Positions 38,871 through 51,116 of a stretch of 64,000 nucleotides of DNA are shown here, piece after piece. The DNA lies in NCBI GenBank assembly GCA_034509495.1, contig JAVGWO010000026.1, positions 5,375,665-5,439,664 on the forward strand, written 5' to 3'. Below the pieces are notes generated by a model, which saw only the letters and a program-made list of their open reading frames with translations, made no database searches and was not told where the DNA came from. Positions within the stretch are counted from its first letter, which is position 1. Every line of letters starts with the position of its first letter. This DNA is from Acestrorhynchus altus. Its lineage: Eukaryota; Chordata; Actinopteri; Characiformes; Acestrorhynchidae. Made by a program: the position numbers and the translations under genes.

Positions 38871-40029
38871 CCTATGCAGAGAAACAGCTGGACTGTTAGT
38901 AACAGAACTACAAAGTGCTTCTGTATAGAGGAGCTGATCAAATGGACAATTACAAAAACAAGAAAGTTATCAATGTTATGGCTCAGTCATTGCACAGTAT
39001 CAGTATTTTTGTATTAAGCTCATTCACAAAAATTATGGCCATCATCCTCCAAATGCTAATCTTGAATTCAGAATCCTCCACAATAAGAGGAAAAATCCAA
39101 TCAAATGTGAACAGCAGGCATGACTTTGATTTTTTCAAATTCCTCATCAATCACCTGAAAAACTGTTGTCATGATGTGGTTGATTGATGCTCTTTTCAGT
39201 CTACCAATATTAAAGGGAAAAAAAATTAATCCAAGATACAGTCTGAGCCCAGACATGTTAATAAAAAGGACACCCCATTAAATAATTTTCTAAAAAACAA
39301 AAAGCATATAAATGCCTTTCAAATATCTATAGGTAACATAATTAGAAACTCTGGTGCTGGAGCACCACTTTTCTGATTTCCCAGCTCCAACAGACCTACT
39401 AAACCTGGCAATTAACAGGCGAGTTGAATCACGTGCTACAGGACTCCATGTGCAGGAATCAGACACTCCCAAGACCAGGGTTGCCTAACTGCATTGGGCT
39501 AATGATACCAAACGATCACTTCTCCCCTCATCTTTATTTGCTACAGAATAATTGGTATAAACATGGTATAAAAATGAACATTCGGGCTGAATTTGGAAAT
39601 CAATCTCACACTCTCATTATTCAACTGTGTCAAAGTTCCTTTTCAGGCATCCAAAAATCCCTGACAGTGCTCCTAGTTAATACTACGGACACCCACCAAA
39701 ACTCATTTGGTTCCGATTTAAAGGCTTGTTGTGCATCTAATGAACTACAGCAATATGGCAAGTCACACAAATGCTCTGAAGTGGCTTTTTTTGTCTGTTT
39801 CAAACCAGCCATCATGAACTTTCAACTCAATTATTGAGCTGAATCAGGCGCAATTTCAGATTCTCTGCCCTACTCTTAAAATCGTGCTGGAGCATATAGA
39901 AGGCCGAATCTCATGCAAGTTCAAACCCAAATATTATATTGGATTCAGAACCGTCCTTTCAGCATATTTCTCACAGTCCTCAATGTCTGATAACTTCAAG
40001 CATTAAAATAAAAATGCAATAAAAAAAAA

Positions 40030-40097
40030 CAATGTGGTCAATTTTGTTTTTATTTCAAATATTTTTTCAAAAGTCTGGAAGCCAGTCCTGAGTGGAC
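40030..40097 (-). terminator. rps4x: rps4x 3' UTR and polyadenylation signal
   Basis: After the TAA at 40100-40098 the minus strand has a short 3' UTR with AATAAA at 40054-40049. A short 3' UTR is normal for ribosomal-protein mRNAs. The exact cleavage site is estimated. Confidence 0.8.
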
Positions 40098-42757
40098 TTA
40101 GTTGCTGCTCTGCTTGGCAGCCAGTCTCTTGTCTCTCTCCTCGGCAATGGTCAGACGGATACCCTTTCCACGGGGGATGGATATCCATGGCTTATTGCCC
40201 TGGTTAAGAGAACAAAGCAAGAATTAGGGCACTAATTTTGATTAAGATTTTGACAGTAAAGACAATTTTTACTTGTGGATCCATGGATAGCAGTGCCGTA
40301 AAATTGTATTCCTTAAAACAAAGCTCAATTATTCAAGATTTTTCTTTCAATTTTCTACAGTTATGAAACTTGCTCCAGATAGTGATTTATAAACGTGGCC
40401 AATTGGCTAATAATTGTTCTCAGTAGTTAATCTGCAGTATTAGTGCATCTCAAATGTTTTTTTTTTTTTTTACATATGTATAGACATTTCAGGTGTCCCA
40501 GTACAAGCAATAAACACTTGACTGAAGAGATGTGCATTTCAATTTACACTGAGTGGCCAAATTATCAGCAATAACATCTGCTAACAGACTGATTTGCTCA
40601 GCTATAAACAAATACAGTTTTAGGCTACTGAAAACAGATATTTTTACAAACTTTTTTCCATTTTTGATGTGGCTCTTACTAATACTAATCAGTTGCATCA
40701 TCACAGGTAGTGGTGTGATTAATAAAGCAGGATTCTAGAAGAACAGCCATAAGATTGTCATTTAAGAGAAGTTAATTCTGTACCATACAGAGTGAAATAT
40801 TTATGAGCAATGCAGATCTGGCACTCTACCACTCCCAAATATGAGAGGATGGGTGTGTTAAGCATTAAACGAAAGGAAAAATGTTTCTGAAATATTTCCT
40901 TAACAACCTAAAACAGCAATTTGGCAAATTAAACAGTCCAAACCAGCTAATCAGGGCACAATTGCTGTATCTTTGTACTGGTCATTGTCTGAAAGTGTGT
41001 TTTCAAAAAAAGTAAATGAGCTGTGTGTGAAAAACTGTGCCCATTTCACCATCAAATATAGGTGAGATTCCAGAACACTATATAGAGCATTATTATAGAG
41101 AACAGAATTCAACAAGGCAGGTAATGATTTTGAAAGCCTCCCTATGACTGAGCTCATTACTGTCTTCAATCCAAACAATGCAATGATTTATGGGAATTCC
41201 ATGTCTGATTCTGTGCTCTACATTAGGGTGCACTGTGTGATTGTTACAGCGCACTGTTTGGCACTACATTTCAGACACCAATACATACATAATGGCAAAA
41301 GTCAAAAGCTACTGTAGAACAATACAATTCTGTAGTGAGACATCCTTCACATTTTGCTCACCTTGCCAATGACAAAGATGTTGGAAAGTCTGGTGGCAAA
41401 GCTGTTACCAGTGCTGTCCTTTACGTGCACCACATCAAATGAGCCAGGGTGCTTCTCTCTGTTGACGATTACACCAATACGCCCCAAGTTAGCACCTCCT
41501 GTTACCATACACAGGTTACCTATACAGATAAAAGGAGAGAGATTAGAAATGTAGTATGAACATGTTGACATTAGTTTAGAATATGGAGAAGTATTCCATC
41601 ATGGCTAGCAGGGCAAGCTCATGTTACCAGTTAGTCTGAGGCTTTAACTTTCATCTACGCACATTAGTAATAATCACCTTCAGACTTATGTACATAAAGA
41701 CTAATGATAACATGTGCATTACTGACCAGTGTCAAACTTGACGAAATCTGTGATTTTGCCCGTCTCCAGATCAATGCGGATTGTGTCATTGGCCTTGATT
41801 AGTGGGTCGGGGTAGCGGATGGTGCGGGCATCGTGGGTGATCAGGTGGGGGATCCCCTTGGTGCCAATGATGATTTTCCTGACCTTGCACAGCTTGTACT
41901 GCAAACAGGATTATGAGAAAATTCAACGTGTATATAAACATCTCCCAGACTCATCAGCACATACGCTTTGCAGGTGGATCGGATGCCAAAGTGCAGTCAC
42001 AGAAGCAGCTCACCTTGGCCTCCTCATTGGTGATGCGATGAACAGTGAAACGGCCCTTCATGTCGTAGACTAGACGGAAATTCTCTCCAGTCTTCTCGAT
42101 GCTGACCACATCTGTAACAATGTAGCACAAATTTATCAAAAACTGCCCCTAATTGCAAACAGGACCTGGACTTACAGCCCTACCTTCTTGGTGAGCTATA
42201 AGGCCAACCTTTCATAAGACTTGGCTTCACACCTTACAGCATCACCAGGTCACTGCAGATTTAATATCCTCTTGGCAATACTTTCCAAACTCACACTGGG
42301 AGTATGACTCAATAAGAGTGCACTGATGAAAAGTGAACTGCTTAGTGGAAGGGCATCTAACCACCCATCCATCTGTTAAACTGTGCAGGCAAATCCCACC
42401 ATCACACGAGCGCCACAAACACCACATTTTAGAGCTTTCAACTAGGAACCTAAGTAATGAATTCAGACTGAATATCTACAAGTGAACCATTCCTACATTT
42501 ACCTGATCACCCCTTAAATCTGCACCAAAAAATAAATAAATAAACAATTTAGCCTTAAACAGGTTAACAATTGCAGAAGTATAGATTGTAATCATGTTAA
42601 AGCAAACTGTGCACAGATGTGCACAGTGAAAATAAATAAATAAATATAAAAATAAAATAAATAAATATATATATATATATATATATATAATGCTTGTCTT
42701 CCTAAGTTGTGTATAAGAGACAGATATATACACACACACATATACACACACACATAT

Positions 42758-42793
<36 letters not shown>

Positions 42794-44625
42794 TATTATT
42801 ATTTTTATTTATTTTTTTTTTTATTATTTTTTTTTTTTTTTTTTACCATCAACCACCCCAAAAATAATTCACCATTACTTTCTGGTCCCAATAGCCACTT
42901 TGGGCCCTTGTTCAATTCCTCTCTTCCCCTTAGCCAATAAATTTGGAGGAATCCAAACAATTCCCAATTTAGTCGAAACTATTGGCTGAGGAAATGAGGA
43001 AAAAAAGTCAAAAAAGTGGTGAATTATTGGGCCATTCGATAACGGGTGCCGTTTCACCATCAGTTCTAAGAAGACACAAACAAATCAGAATTGACTTGAA
43101 AAGCTGAGCCACATCTGAAACCTTACTAGCTTGTGGTAAGATTTACAGCTAAATTCTGTCAGATCACTAACAGGACACGCAGCCAATGATGTCCACACAG
43201 AGCCTTTAAAGGTGGAACATTGTACATCTCAATTCCTTCTAGACCTGATCCAAGTGAATATGAATCACGCAACCCTTTGCACTGAATATTTTGGAGCACT
43301 AGTAGAGAACTCTGAACACAACCGTGCAAACACTGACTACTTTATAAGTGAAAACTTTGCTGCTAGTTAGTCTCTATATATTCATATGAAGAGAATCTAC
43401 AAGGCCCCAAATGGAGCCATTCCTGTGTTCAGAATGTGGGTAACGCTTGTTATGCTTCAAAGGATGAAGATATCATGGGAAACCAGGACCTAGCACCTTC
43501 CTTTTCATTTCTACAATAGATTTTATTTTAAGTTTGGTCGCATAAGGGCACCCACAACAGACCAGTCTAAACAGCTCCCTAATTTCCAGCACATCGATGG
43601 GAAATTCCTCCAATCGATTGGCAAAGGAATCCCAAAGGTTCAACCAATGTCCCCCTACTCATAAACACAGACTTCACTGAACCCAGTGGCTAAAAATAAA
43701 GCTTCCCACAAAAAAAACAGTCTGGAAACAGTTCTCCAGCTTGCTTCTCCAGAGTCGCACCCTCTTATACTCACTAAAGATCAGTGTGTGCACCATAACT
43801 TACCCATGAAGCCAGTGGGGTAGGTGATGTCAGTGCGGACCTTGCCATCAACCTTGATGTACCTCTGCATGCAGATCTTCTTCACCTCATCTCCAGTCAG
43901 AGCGTACTTCAGCCGGTTCCTCAGAAAGATGATGAGGGGCAGACACTCCCTCAGCTTGTGGGGACCGGTGGAGGGACGAGGAGCCTTCAAACAGACAAAC
44001 GATCAGACCTGGCCTCAAACACCAAGCGCTCGAGACACGTTTCACAAACGTTACTCACAAACACGCCGGTCAGCTTATCCAGCATCCAGTGGTTGGGCGC
44101 GGCGACGCGCTTCAGGTGCTTCTTCGCTCCTCGGGCCTGGAGAACAGAGGAGATGATGAGAAGAGCGAAGAGGACAAGAGTAGGAGATGAGAAGAGGGCT
44201 TCAGGTTTCTAACCGCTGCAGGCGTTTGGCGGAGCGTCCTGGACCGCCATCACTGCGATTAGCATGCTGGCTAACCGAGCCTGTAGTTTTACACACACGA
44301 AGCCGAGCCTCTAAAGCCCAGCGGGACAAACCCCACATTAACCCCAGTCATTTAAGAGCTCCGTTCGAGCCCACTGCAGCAGCCGTCTTAAAGCACAGCG
44401 GAATAAACACAGTGGGGAACGTGGCATCGGAAGCGCAGCGAACCGAGCTACATAAATATTTCCAACAGTGACGGTACAGCTGCTCCGACACAATATACAC
44501 ACAATATGCACACAGAGGATGTTTAACAACACGAGGGTGGCGGATAAACAGGGCAGTGGGACACATTAAGGCAGATGATTGTGGATAAGTTTCAGGAGAA
44601 ACAGAGAGAAGATCCTGCTCACCAT
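40098..44625 (-). CDS. rps4x: 40S ribosomal protein S4 (eS4), complete, 7 exons
   Basis: Structural protein of the small ribosomal subunit that binds 18S rRNA. Coding exons, in transcript order, are 44625-44623 (ATG only), 44136-44059, 43984-43804, 42111-42014, 41898-41727, 41519-41362 and 40199-40098. Every junction is GT-AG and the phases join, giving 792 nt: 263 aa plus stop, the usual eS4 length. Exons 2-3 hold the N-terminal domain (residues about 3-39) and the S4 RNA-binding domain (about 42-104, RNRLKYALTGDEVKKICMQR). Exon 6 opens with the KOW motif (NLCMVTGGANLGRIGVIVN, about 179-197). The C-terminus reads RLTIAEERDKRLAAKQSSN. Residue 5 is Ala and the last residue Asn, where human RPS4X has Pro and Gly. 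Confinement of the start codon to exon 1 is typical of this gene. It could be named rps4 rather than rps4x; the family is certain. Confidence 0.98.
42638..42845. repeat. Compound AT/CA/T low-complexity tract in rps4x intron 4
   Basis: TAAA units, a TA run to 42689, a 34-bp non-repetitive insert (42690-42723), then CA/TA runs and a T-rich block. The insert ends in a Tn5 mosaic-end-like sequence, listed separately. Confidence 0.95.
42705..42723 (+). other. Tn5 mosaic-end-like sequence (probable adapter contamination)
   Basis: agttgtgtataagagacag matches the 19-bp Tn5 mosaic end AGATGTGTATAAGAGACAG at 18 of 19 positions, the single difference being at base 3. This end is used in transposase-based sequencing libraries. 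Its translation, CIRDR, is a familiar artefact in predicted proteins. Position between two simple repeats in an intron suggests a patched or misassembled join. Confidence 0.75.
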
Positions 44626-44700
44626 GTCGGAGTCTGCGGGAAAGGGCCGCCCACTTCCTGTGAAAGGAAGATAAGCCGGAACAGCGCCCCTACCGGAGGA
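44626..44700 (-). promoter_or_regulatory. rps4x: rps4x core promoter and 5' TOP start
   Basis: On the minus strand a pyrimidine tract, CTTCCTTTC, lies at 44670-44662, about 37-45 bases before the ATG. This matches the 5' terminal oligopyrimidine start of ribosomal-protein mRNAs, which places them under mTOR/LARP1 translational control. Upstream, 44671-44700 contains TTCCGG and CCGGTAGGGGCG, resembling ETS/GABP and GC-box elements common in TATA-less ribosomal-protein promoters. The pyrimidine tract is seen directly; the start site and regulation are inferred. Confidence 0.7.
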
Positions 44701-44807
44701 AACGTGAAGCTCACAATCCTCAGCATGTGAGCTTCTGCCCTCTAGTGTGTGGGATCCTCCTCACTGACACGGTCAACGCACTGTTAAACGGCTGTGGCTG
44801 TGAACTT

Positions 44808-45155
44808 CAAATAGCAGATTGCAACTGCATTTCACATTTCACATTTCAAATTGAAATTGCAATCACCTGACTAATAGCAATCACATTTCAATTTGCAATT
44901 ACATTTGAAATTTCAATCACATTTGAAATTTCAATCACATGACAAATAGCAATCACTTTTCAAATTGCAATCACATTTTAAATTGCAATCACATTTCAAA
45001 TTGAAATTGCAATCACCTGACTAACAGCAATCACATTTCAATTTGCAATTACATTTGAAATTGCAACTGCATTTCAAATTGCAATCACATTTGAAATTTC
45101 AATCACATGACAAATAGCAATCACTTTTCAAATTGCAATAAGATTTCAAATTTGA
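44808..45155. repeat. Two-level A/T-rich tandem repeat upstream of rps4x
   Basis: A 150-bp unit starting ttgaaattgcaatcacctga is present at 44851-45000 and again from 45001. Inside each, a short unit of roughly 17-20 bp (aattgcaatcacatttcaaa type) alternates orientation, making many small inverted repeats. It lies about 140 bp upstream of the rps4x pyrimidine start tract. Confidence 0.85.
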
Positions 45156-47027
45156 ATCTGTGTGTCTATCTGTTTAAATGGTCATTTACGATTTATCTAC
45201 GCCAGTGTTTCCCAACCCTGGATGCACACCTTCCCTGATTAGTTGAATCAGGTAGGGTAAGCTCTATATGCAGAGCAGTTGTGCCTCCAGGAACAAGGTT
45301 GGGAAACACTGATCTAGGCTGTGTAATTTCCAACTGCTTATCCATTTTCCATGTTAACCTCAACATACAGAATTGTATGGGAAATTTGTTTTTTGATGAT
45401 TTGAGCCCATTAATGATGTTATTGTTTTTATGGTATAATTTTATTAATAAACTGCTCACACTTAGTTGATCTGAACTCTACAGACATATTAACCAATCTT
45501 TGTGAATTTGGATTCACTGTTGAAGATCTCCCACAGAAACTTCAAACACAATCCTTTACTAAAATTTTCTGACAAAACCACCATCTCTTCTTAGGCAACA
45601 GGTTTCAGTTTTCATTACTCCTTTCAGGCTTCTTTCCTCATGAGTGACAGCCTCCATCAGGAAATACCAGACTCGGGAACAGAGCGGCTCTGTTTATGGT
45701 AGAAGATAAAGCTGGTCAGTCACCCATCTGTTCCTCTGCCAAAGGGTAGACACCGTGACCCACACTGGGTGGCTCCTGTGTGTGTTTTCGTTCCTGAGCT
45801 ATATCTATTTTAGTCTTCTTGCATCTCATAAACTAACAATTCATTTTACACTGAGTTGTCAGTTTATGAGGTCAGTTGTATTACACCTACGTTGTGCTTT
45901 ACCACTTCATCAGAACCACCTACTACATACACGTGTGCACTTCAGGTTTCCTGTTACTCACTGTAGTCCATCTACTGTAACACAATCGGTCAGCCACCTT
46001 CTTCAAAGTCAGTGGAACGGAAAGAGACCACCATAGGATATTGTTTTGGACACACTGGTGGTGCAGTGGCACGTTAGTGGATTTTGTTCTAGCATGACTG
46101 TATGAGGTTCTGTTGGGTGGTCTACCAATCAAAAATGAGGTCAATAGTATGTGTACCTCTTAAAAAGTATGTAAATCTCCAAATGTGAATCTAATGCTTT
46201 CTATGTAAAATAAAATACAGCTAGTCTAGCCCATCGTTTTCCTGTTTTTCTATGATATACTAGAATCATACACACTTACAAATAAGGGTGTTTCAAATGG
46301 TTCTTTGAGTGGTGCAATAGAGAACCAATTTTATGGTAGAGATGTGTGTAAAGGACATTGTTCTTCTATGGCATCACTTTTGCAGTCACGTTGCCATCTC
46401 CACTGATGTCCACTAGATGGTACTGCTCCACTTATCAAGTTTGCTTTAGGAGGCTCCTAAAGTCTGACAGTTATTCTAACTGGCCTGTGTCAATTATTTA
46501 AATTAAAAAGGCTTCTTTTTCTACTACACTGGGCTTTACAGCTCCAGAACAAATCAAGAGACCTGCTTTTACTATTTACAGGCCTGTGTTTGAATTAAAT
46601 GGTTATTTTATTCTGAAAAGCATGGACCATATTCATCCCTGGTTTCAAATAAAAATGTTGCTATTTAGAGCATTTATTTGCAGAAAGGACAACTGCTCAG
46701 AATACCAAAACAATCATTGTTTTTTGGGCTGAATTACTTTTAAGAAATCCAGTTGATCTTCATATCTAAATACAAATAATAAATACAAATAGATTATCTT
46801 CAAAAATGCAAATCAGCTTTCATAGTTTTGTATGGTCTCCGCCCATCTTTCAAATTGCTGTTGGTGACTTTATGCTATGACTGGTACAGAAACTGAAGTA
46901 GCTTAACTGTGTATGATGGAAAGGCTGGAAATAAACACATGCCATTTTAAGCAGATTTAAGAAAATATATAGTTGCCCCTTAATTGTTTTCCAAAATGAA
47001 AGAGCAATAAAAATGGAGCAAAGCACC
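45156..47027. other. Intergenic region between rps4x and cited1
   Basis: Holds the family C repeat at 45205-45320, MITE-like blocks near 45790-46110 and 46290-46380, and otherwise plain A/T-rich DNA. No gene seen. Confidence 0.6.
45205..45320. repeat. Short dispersed repeat, family C
   Basis: Bounded by cagtgtttcccaaccctgga and aggttgggaaacactg, perfect short inverted ends. Lies about 580 bp upstream of the rps4x start. Confidence 0.6.
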
Positions 47028-48390
47028 AGTTTGAATTCTGTTCGCTTTATTCACTTATATTCAGAAAAGTAGCCAAATACACCCATTTAAATAACAGTAT
47101 TTGCATCTTTTGTAGAAAAATACACAAGTTGGAAGGAAAGTGCTAAACAAAAAGTAACAAAAAAAACCCACAAAATAAAAATCACAATTTGATTAATTGA
47201 AAAAAAAAAGTTAAACCAAATCATTCTATTTATTTTTTTTCATTGAACACAGGTTTGCTTTAGCCTATTCTAAATGACAGAACTTCTGAGAATAGGACAA
47301 TAGAGTCTCTACAAGTCTGCTTAATTCTTTCTAATATCTTCTACTCTTAAAGCAACAAAAAAAAAAGAATAACCATGTACAATATAGTGCTTCTGTAATA
47401 GAATTCTTTCTTCCAAGTTATCTTGTTTTCTTTAGGTAATCAGCAGTGTTGATTCTGCTCTTTCATAACCTTACTACACTCAGAACTAGGCTATACGGCC
47501 GTGTAGGCAATCTCTGGAGTAAATGGACACGTCTGTCATTAATATATTTAACCATGGAAAGCCGTCTGCCGGATAAGGTTCCACTGGGGTAAACGAGGCT
47601 TGTGATGACATGCGTTTTGGAAAAGAGTAGTCCATCCACGCACACAACGGTTTCAGGATCGCCTTCCATTAGGAAACCGAAACCCCATCCGGCCAATCAT
47701 TTGGACAGGGAAAACACAACCGACAGATGGAAAAAAAAGGCAATGGGTGAAACCAATTCCCTAAAGACCATGTCCACAGCACACCTTTCAGAAGTCATGT
47801 AGTGCTTGCTCATACACCTTACATTAGTGTCACAGTCAGATGGTAAACCACCCATGTCAAGAGAAGGAAGAAAGAGTGACATTTGGCCAGTTTCTGCAAT
47901 GGAAATTGCGTTCTTGTGGATCCAATGAGGAAGAAAAGGTGGAAAACAATCACTTCTGTAACACCATAAGACACTTTTGGTATGGCTTATGCTGAAAGCC
48001 TACTCCAACTTAATTCCATGTCTGGTGATTGCTGTGTGAGAAATTCTTGCACCACTTTGAAAAAAGAGCTTGGAGAGGATTAAACCAAATAAGAACTCAG
48101 TTTGAATAACGAGGGACTGTGCTTCACCACATTTTGGTTTCAAAAAGTCACTCTTCCAGAGCCTTCTACAGCGATGTAACTAAGTTCAATGAATTACTGT
48201 CTTTGTAGTAGTCTTGACGTGTTTGTAATCATCTAGGCCTCTGCAGCTTGGACTTTCAATAGGGAGTCTAGATTATACACGAAACCTTCAAAAGAAAACA
48301 AAATCCATCACATTTATGCAAGCCATCCATCAGCGCCTCAAGCGCAGAAGTGAGACAATGGAAAAGTGATGCAACGATTACTTCTGAGAG
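47028..48390 (-). other. cited1: cited1 3' UTR
   Basis: The region downstream of the TGA (48393-48391) has no other gene. Minus-strand AATAAA hexamers occur at 47234-47229 and 47051-47046. The distal one gives a 3' UTR of about 1.36 kb and the proximal one a slightly shorter form. Much of the sequence is high complexity and looks non-repetitive. The end point is an estimate. Confidence 0.6.
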
Positions 48391-48858
48391 TCAGCACCCA
48401 GCAGGTACATCTGATATGAAGTCAAATTCATTCTGGCCTAGCCACAGCTCTGGAAGCTCATTAGCTCTGTCCAAACCCAACTCCACCACCAGAGACATGA
48501 GAACCTCCTCATCAACTGGATCTGAATCAATGATCCCTGGACCCTGAGCCATGCCGGGGGCAGTGATCTGCGCTGGACTCAGGGAAGCAGTTCCAAACCC
48601 TCGGTTTGGTCCACCGGAAACTCCAGGTGAGCCAGCCAGGCTCTGGTAGTGGCTGTTGAGCTTTTGCAGCTGCATAGAAGCTATGAGGTGCTGGCTGGAC
48701 TGTAGACAGAAGGGCTGGGGCTTGCCCATGCTTGGGGAGGTAGAGTGTAGGTTTGGTGGAGGGAACTGTGGGCTGGTTTTGCCAGGGCCAGGGTAGTGCA
48801 GGAGGCTTAGAGTGTCACGGTCCTTCATGTTGGAGCTGGACAGCAGGACTGAACTCAT
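48391..48858 (-). CDS. cited1: Cbp/p300-interacting transactivator 1 (CITED1)
   Basis: Transcriptional co-regulator without a DNA-binding domain that acts in the nucleus through CBP/p300 and, for CITED1, SMAD4. The 155-aa ORF ends in the CITED-family acidic CR2 region (residues 109-147, IIDSDPVDEEVLMSLVVELG then LDRANELPELWLGQNEFDF), the p300/CBP CH1-binding segment with its LPEL motif. A second conserved block, QHLIASMQLQKLNSHYQ (56-72), matches the central CITED1 block. The start MSSV...MKDR aligns with an internal human CITED1 methionine, so the protein lacks the human N-terminal extension (human is 193 aa). A pyrimidine-rich acceptor (CTCTTTAG, exon start 48871) lies 13 nt before the ATG, so the whole CDS is in one exon. 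Synteny with rps4x and hdac8 favours CITED1 over CITED2 or CITED4. Confidence 0.95.
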   Translation of the reverse strand: MSSVLLSSSNMKDRDTLSLLHYPGPGKTSPQFPPPNLHSTSPSMGKPQPFCLQSSQHLIASMQLQKLNSHYQSLAGSPGVSGGPNRGFGTASLSPAQITAPGMAQGPGIIDSDPVDEEVLMSLVVELGLDRANELPELWLGQNEFDFISDVPAGC

Positions 48859-49124
48859 TACCTGGTGGCACCTAAAGAGCAGAAGAATGAGAAAGAATGA
48901 ATCAGTCTTAATAATCTTACTTCAGGACAATTATCAGCACTAATTCTAATCCAGGATCTTAAGGTTTTCAGGTGAGGATTCCTGTTAACATGGACCAAAG
49001 CAGCCAAGTTATAAGTTGTGATACCTTGTTATGAATCATCAAGCCTAAATTACAAAGCCCTAAATCAAGTCCTTGTAATTATGAAGCCACACCTGTATGT
49101 TCTTAATCTTAATCATTGCTTCAA

Positions 49125-49345
49125 GGCACAGCTCCCAACTCCAGTCTTGGAGAGGGAAGAGTCCATCATAGTTTGCCAGTTTTTCTGCATAAACACACCT
49201 GATCCAACTCATCAGTTAGTGATTGATTCAACTCAGTATTTTTAAGCACGCAGTGACAGAGGTCTTTAAGAAGTGAAGTAGATCTGGTGACCTATTTTGA
49301 GATGCTTGGAACACCATCCCAGGTTTAGTAGGTGTGTGAGTTCGG
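49125..49345. repeat. Short dispersed repeat related to family C
   Basis: Contains ccaactccagtcttggagag, acacacctgatccaactcat and ttagtaggtgtgtgag. Similar relics lie at about 85-160, 39345-39480 and 61450-61505. Confidence 0.4.
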
Positions 49346-49864
49346 GAAAGCCCCAAACACAGATGGACTTTGATAATCCACTGCTAAATACAGCCTTTTC
49401 TAAAACTTGAAGGTGGAATTTTAACTTGTTTGGCTTGTATCAAATGAACAGAGAATGAAACATCAGTCAGAGGTCACTTCAAAACAACAAGGTCTTTAGT
49501 ATAAAGTTTAATTTTGGATGTCAAGGTACCCACTAAAATCTTCTAAAACCATCGATGCTAACTACAAATATGACAAGTCTATCTCTGTTACCAAACTTGA
49601 GGTAGTCTTGTTTAAGGGAAATCCTGACTTGGGACTTCCAGCAAGTATCAATCCCTTTGGTGGGGACAGCAGCCGTCATTTAACAGCATTATATAACAAA
49701 AGTGGCTGAAACGCCTTGAATGGCCAACATTCATAAGCTCATGGGTGAGCAATAAAGGCATGTGGCATTATCCTATGACCCAGTCTTTCTCTTGCCTCAA
49801 TACACAACACATTCACACGGAGTGAGAGTCATGAGGCTGTCCTTTGAGGCACTTAATCACTTAA

Positions 49865-50125
49865 TCATATGTGCTGCCCCTTTCCCCTCAGTTCCTCCCC
49901 GAGCGCGTGTGTAGGGGAAAGGAGTAATTGCAAAAGGCTGGCATGCAGCTGCAGCAGGCCTCCAGCAAGGAGAAAACACACAAGTTCATCTCATCAGCCC
50001 TCCCTGACATTGACAGCTGTGGGGCATTCAGCTCAGGGGCTTTGTGTTAGGCAATTGTGTACATTATTCATCGCCTGGAGGCAGTCACATACAACATGCT
50101 TAGGCCTACAACTTAATTGGAGTCA
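49865..50125. promoter_or_regulatory. Candidate conserved element in cited1 intron 1
   Basis: High-complexity island with ttgacagctgtgg (about 50009-50021; a TGACAG Meis-type site overlapping the E-box CAGCTG), gtaattgcaaaa and acattattcat homeodomain-like sites. No repeat match noticed. Confidence 0.35.
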
Positions 50126-51116
50126 AATATAGAGGTCCTGAAGAAGGGGGACCTTTTTTTGGACTGTTGGTGGCCTCATGATCTGAAGCCACGTTCAGCC
50201 CTGCCGTGTTGTATAATATAGCCCGTTCAACTTTTTTAATGGCCTTTGCAAGAATTTACTTTATGTAAGCAGAATGGAGATGAATTAACCTCTACAGCCC
50301 AACTTGATTCTGCATGTTTTGAGCTCACTTTATCTTTTTAAACATAAAAAAAAAAAATGTAATTTCCTTCAGTTCTTATTCCGTTCAGCATCCCATGGAA
50401 TATGATATTAATATAAAAAAAAAACAACCATTTTTTACATTGAATAAAAGATTCCATTTTTCAATTATTATTCAATTTTTACACTGAATAAAAGAATGCG
50501 ATCTAAAACAATAACACACAATCACTCAAGACCTAGAAAATCTTCTCTGGTATTCTGATCGTTTTTGGACATGAATGGGTTAAAAATAGGGTTAATTCAT
50601 GGGTTCATAAATGAGAAGACAGGATCTCTATATATGTTGTCATCTGTTTCAGTAGCTTTATGGTCCTTCTCTCCAGAGGAAATCAACACACTGGCCCAGA
50701 AATGCCACAAATAAGACATTGTTTTAAGGGAGCCTCTACATCCACAGCCAGCTCTCAGCCATCAATGGCCAAGACGTTGGGGATTAACCACAGTCGTGGG
50801 GGTGTCGGTTACACAACTAATTATGTTACAAACTGGTTGGAAGATCAATGTGTGGCTTTCTCCTGAGGGATACAAACAAACAGGCATGGGTATGCATTAG
50901 TAGGGTGAGAGAAGAGACTGTGAGGCTGGCATGTTAATAATGAAAAGAGGAGGAACTGTGGTTTCACAAAAGCATTTCTCATTACATTCCTGTCAATAAC
51001 AGTTGAAGCCTTCAGTTCCAGCAGAAGACAATCTGACAAATGATGGTGCAGATCCCAGTGATCAGGAGACACAAACACTAGTTTCTTCCTAACATGACTG
51101 TTCCTCATTTCTTACC

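Larger units (their letters stand above)
34601..40029. other. Intergenic region between nhsl2 and rps4x
   Basis: No recognised gene. Holds a probable SINE (35545-35720), an A run (36159-36174), a high-complexity stretch at 36480-36960, a SINE (37570-37885), a family B fragment (38655-38870) and a family C relic (39345-39480). The human interval carries PIN4 and ERCC6L nearby; neither was recognised here. Confidence 0.6.

Noticed and set aside
34601..40029. Searched for pin4 or ercc6l exons, expected from human synteny
   Set aside because: No parvulin or SNF2-helicase motif seen on either strand.
42707..42940. 77-codon ORF starting CIRDR
   Set aside because: Starts within the Tn5 mosaic-end-like sequence and continues through simple repeats.
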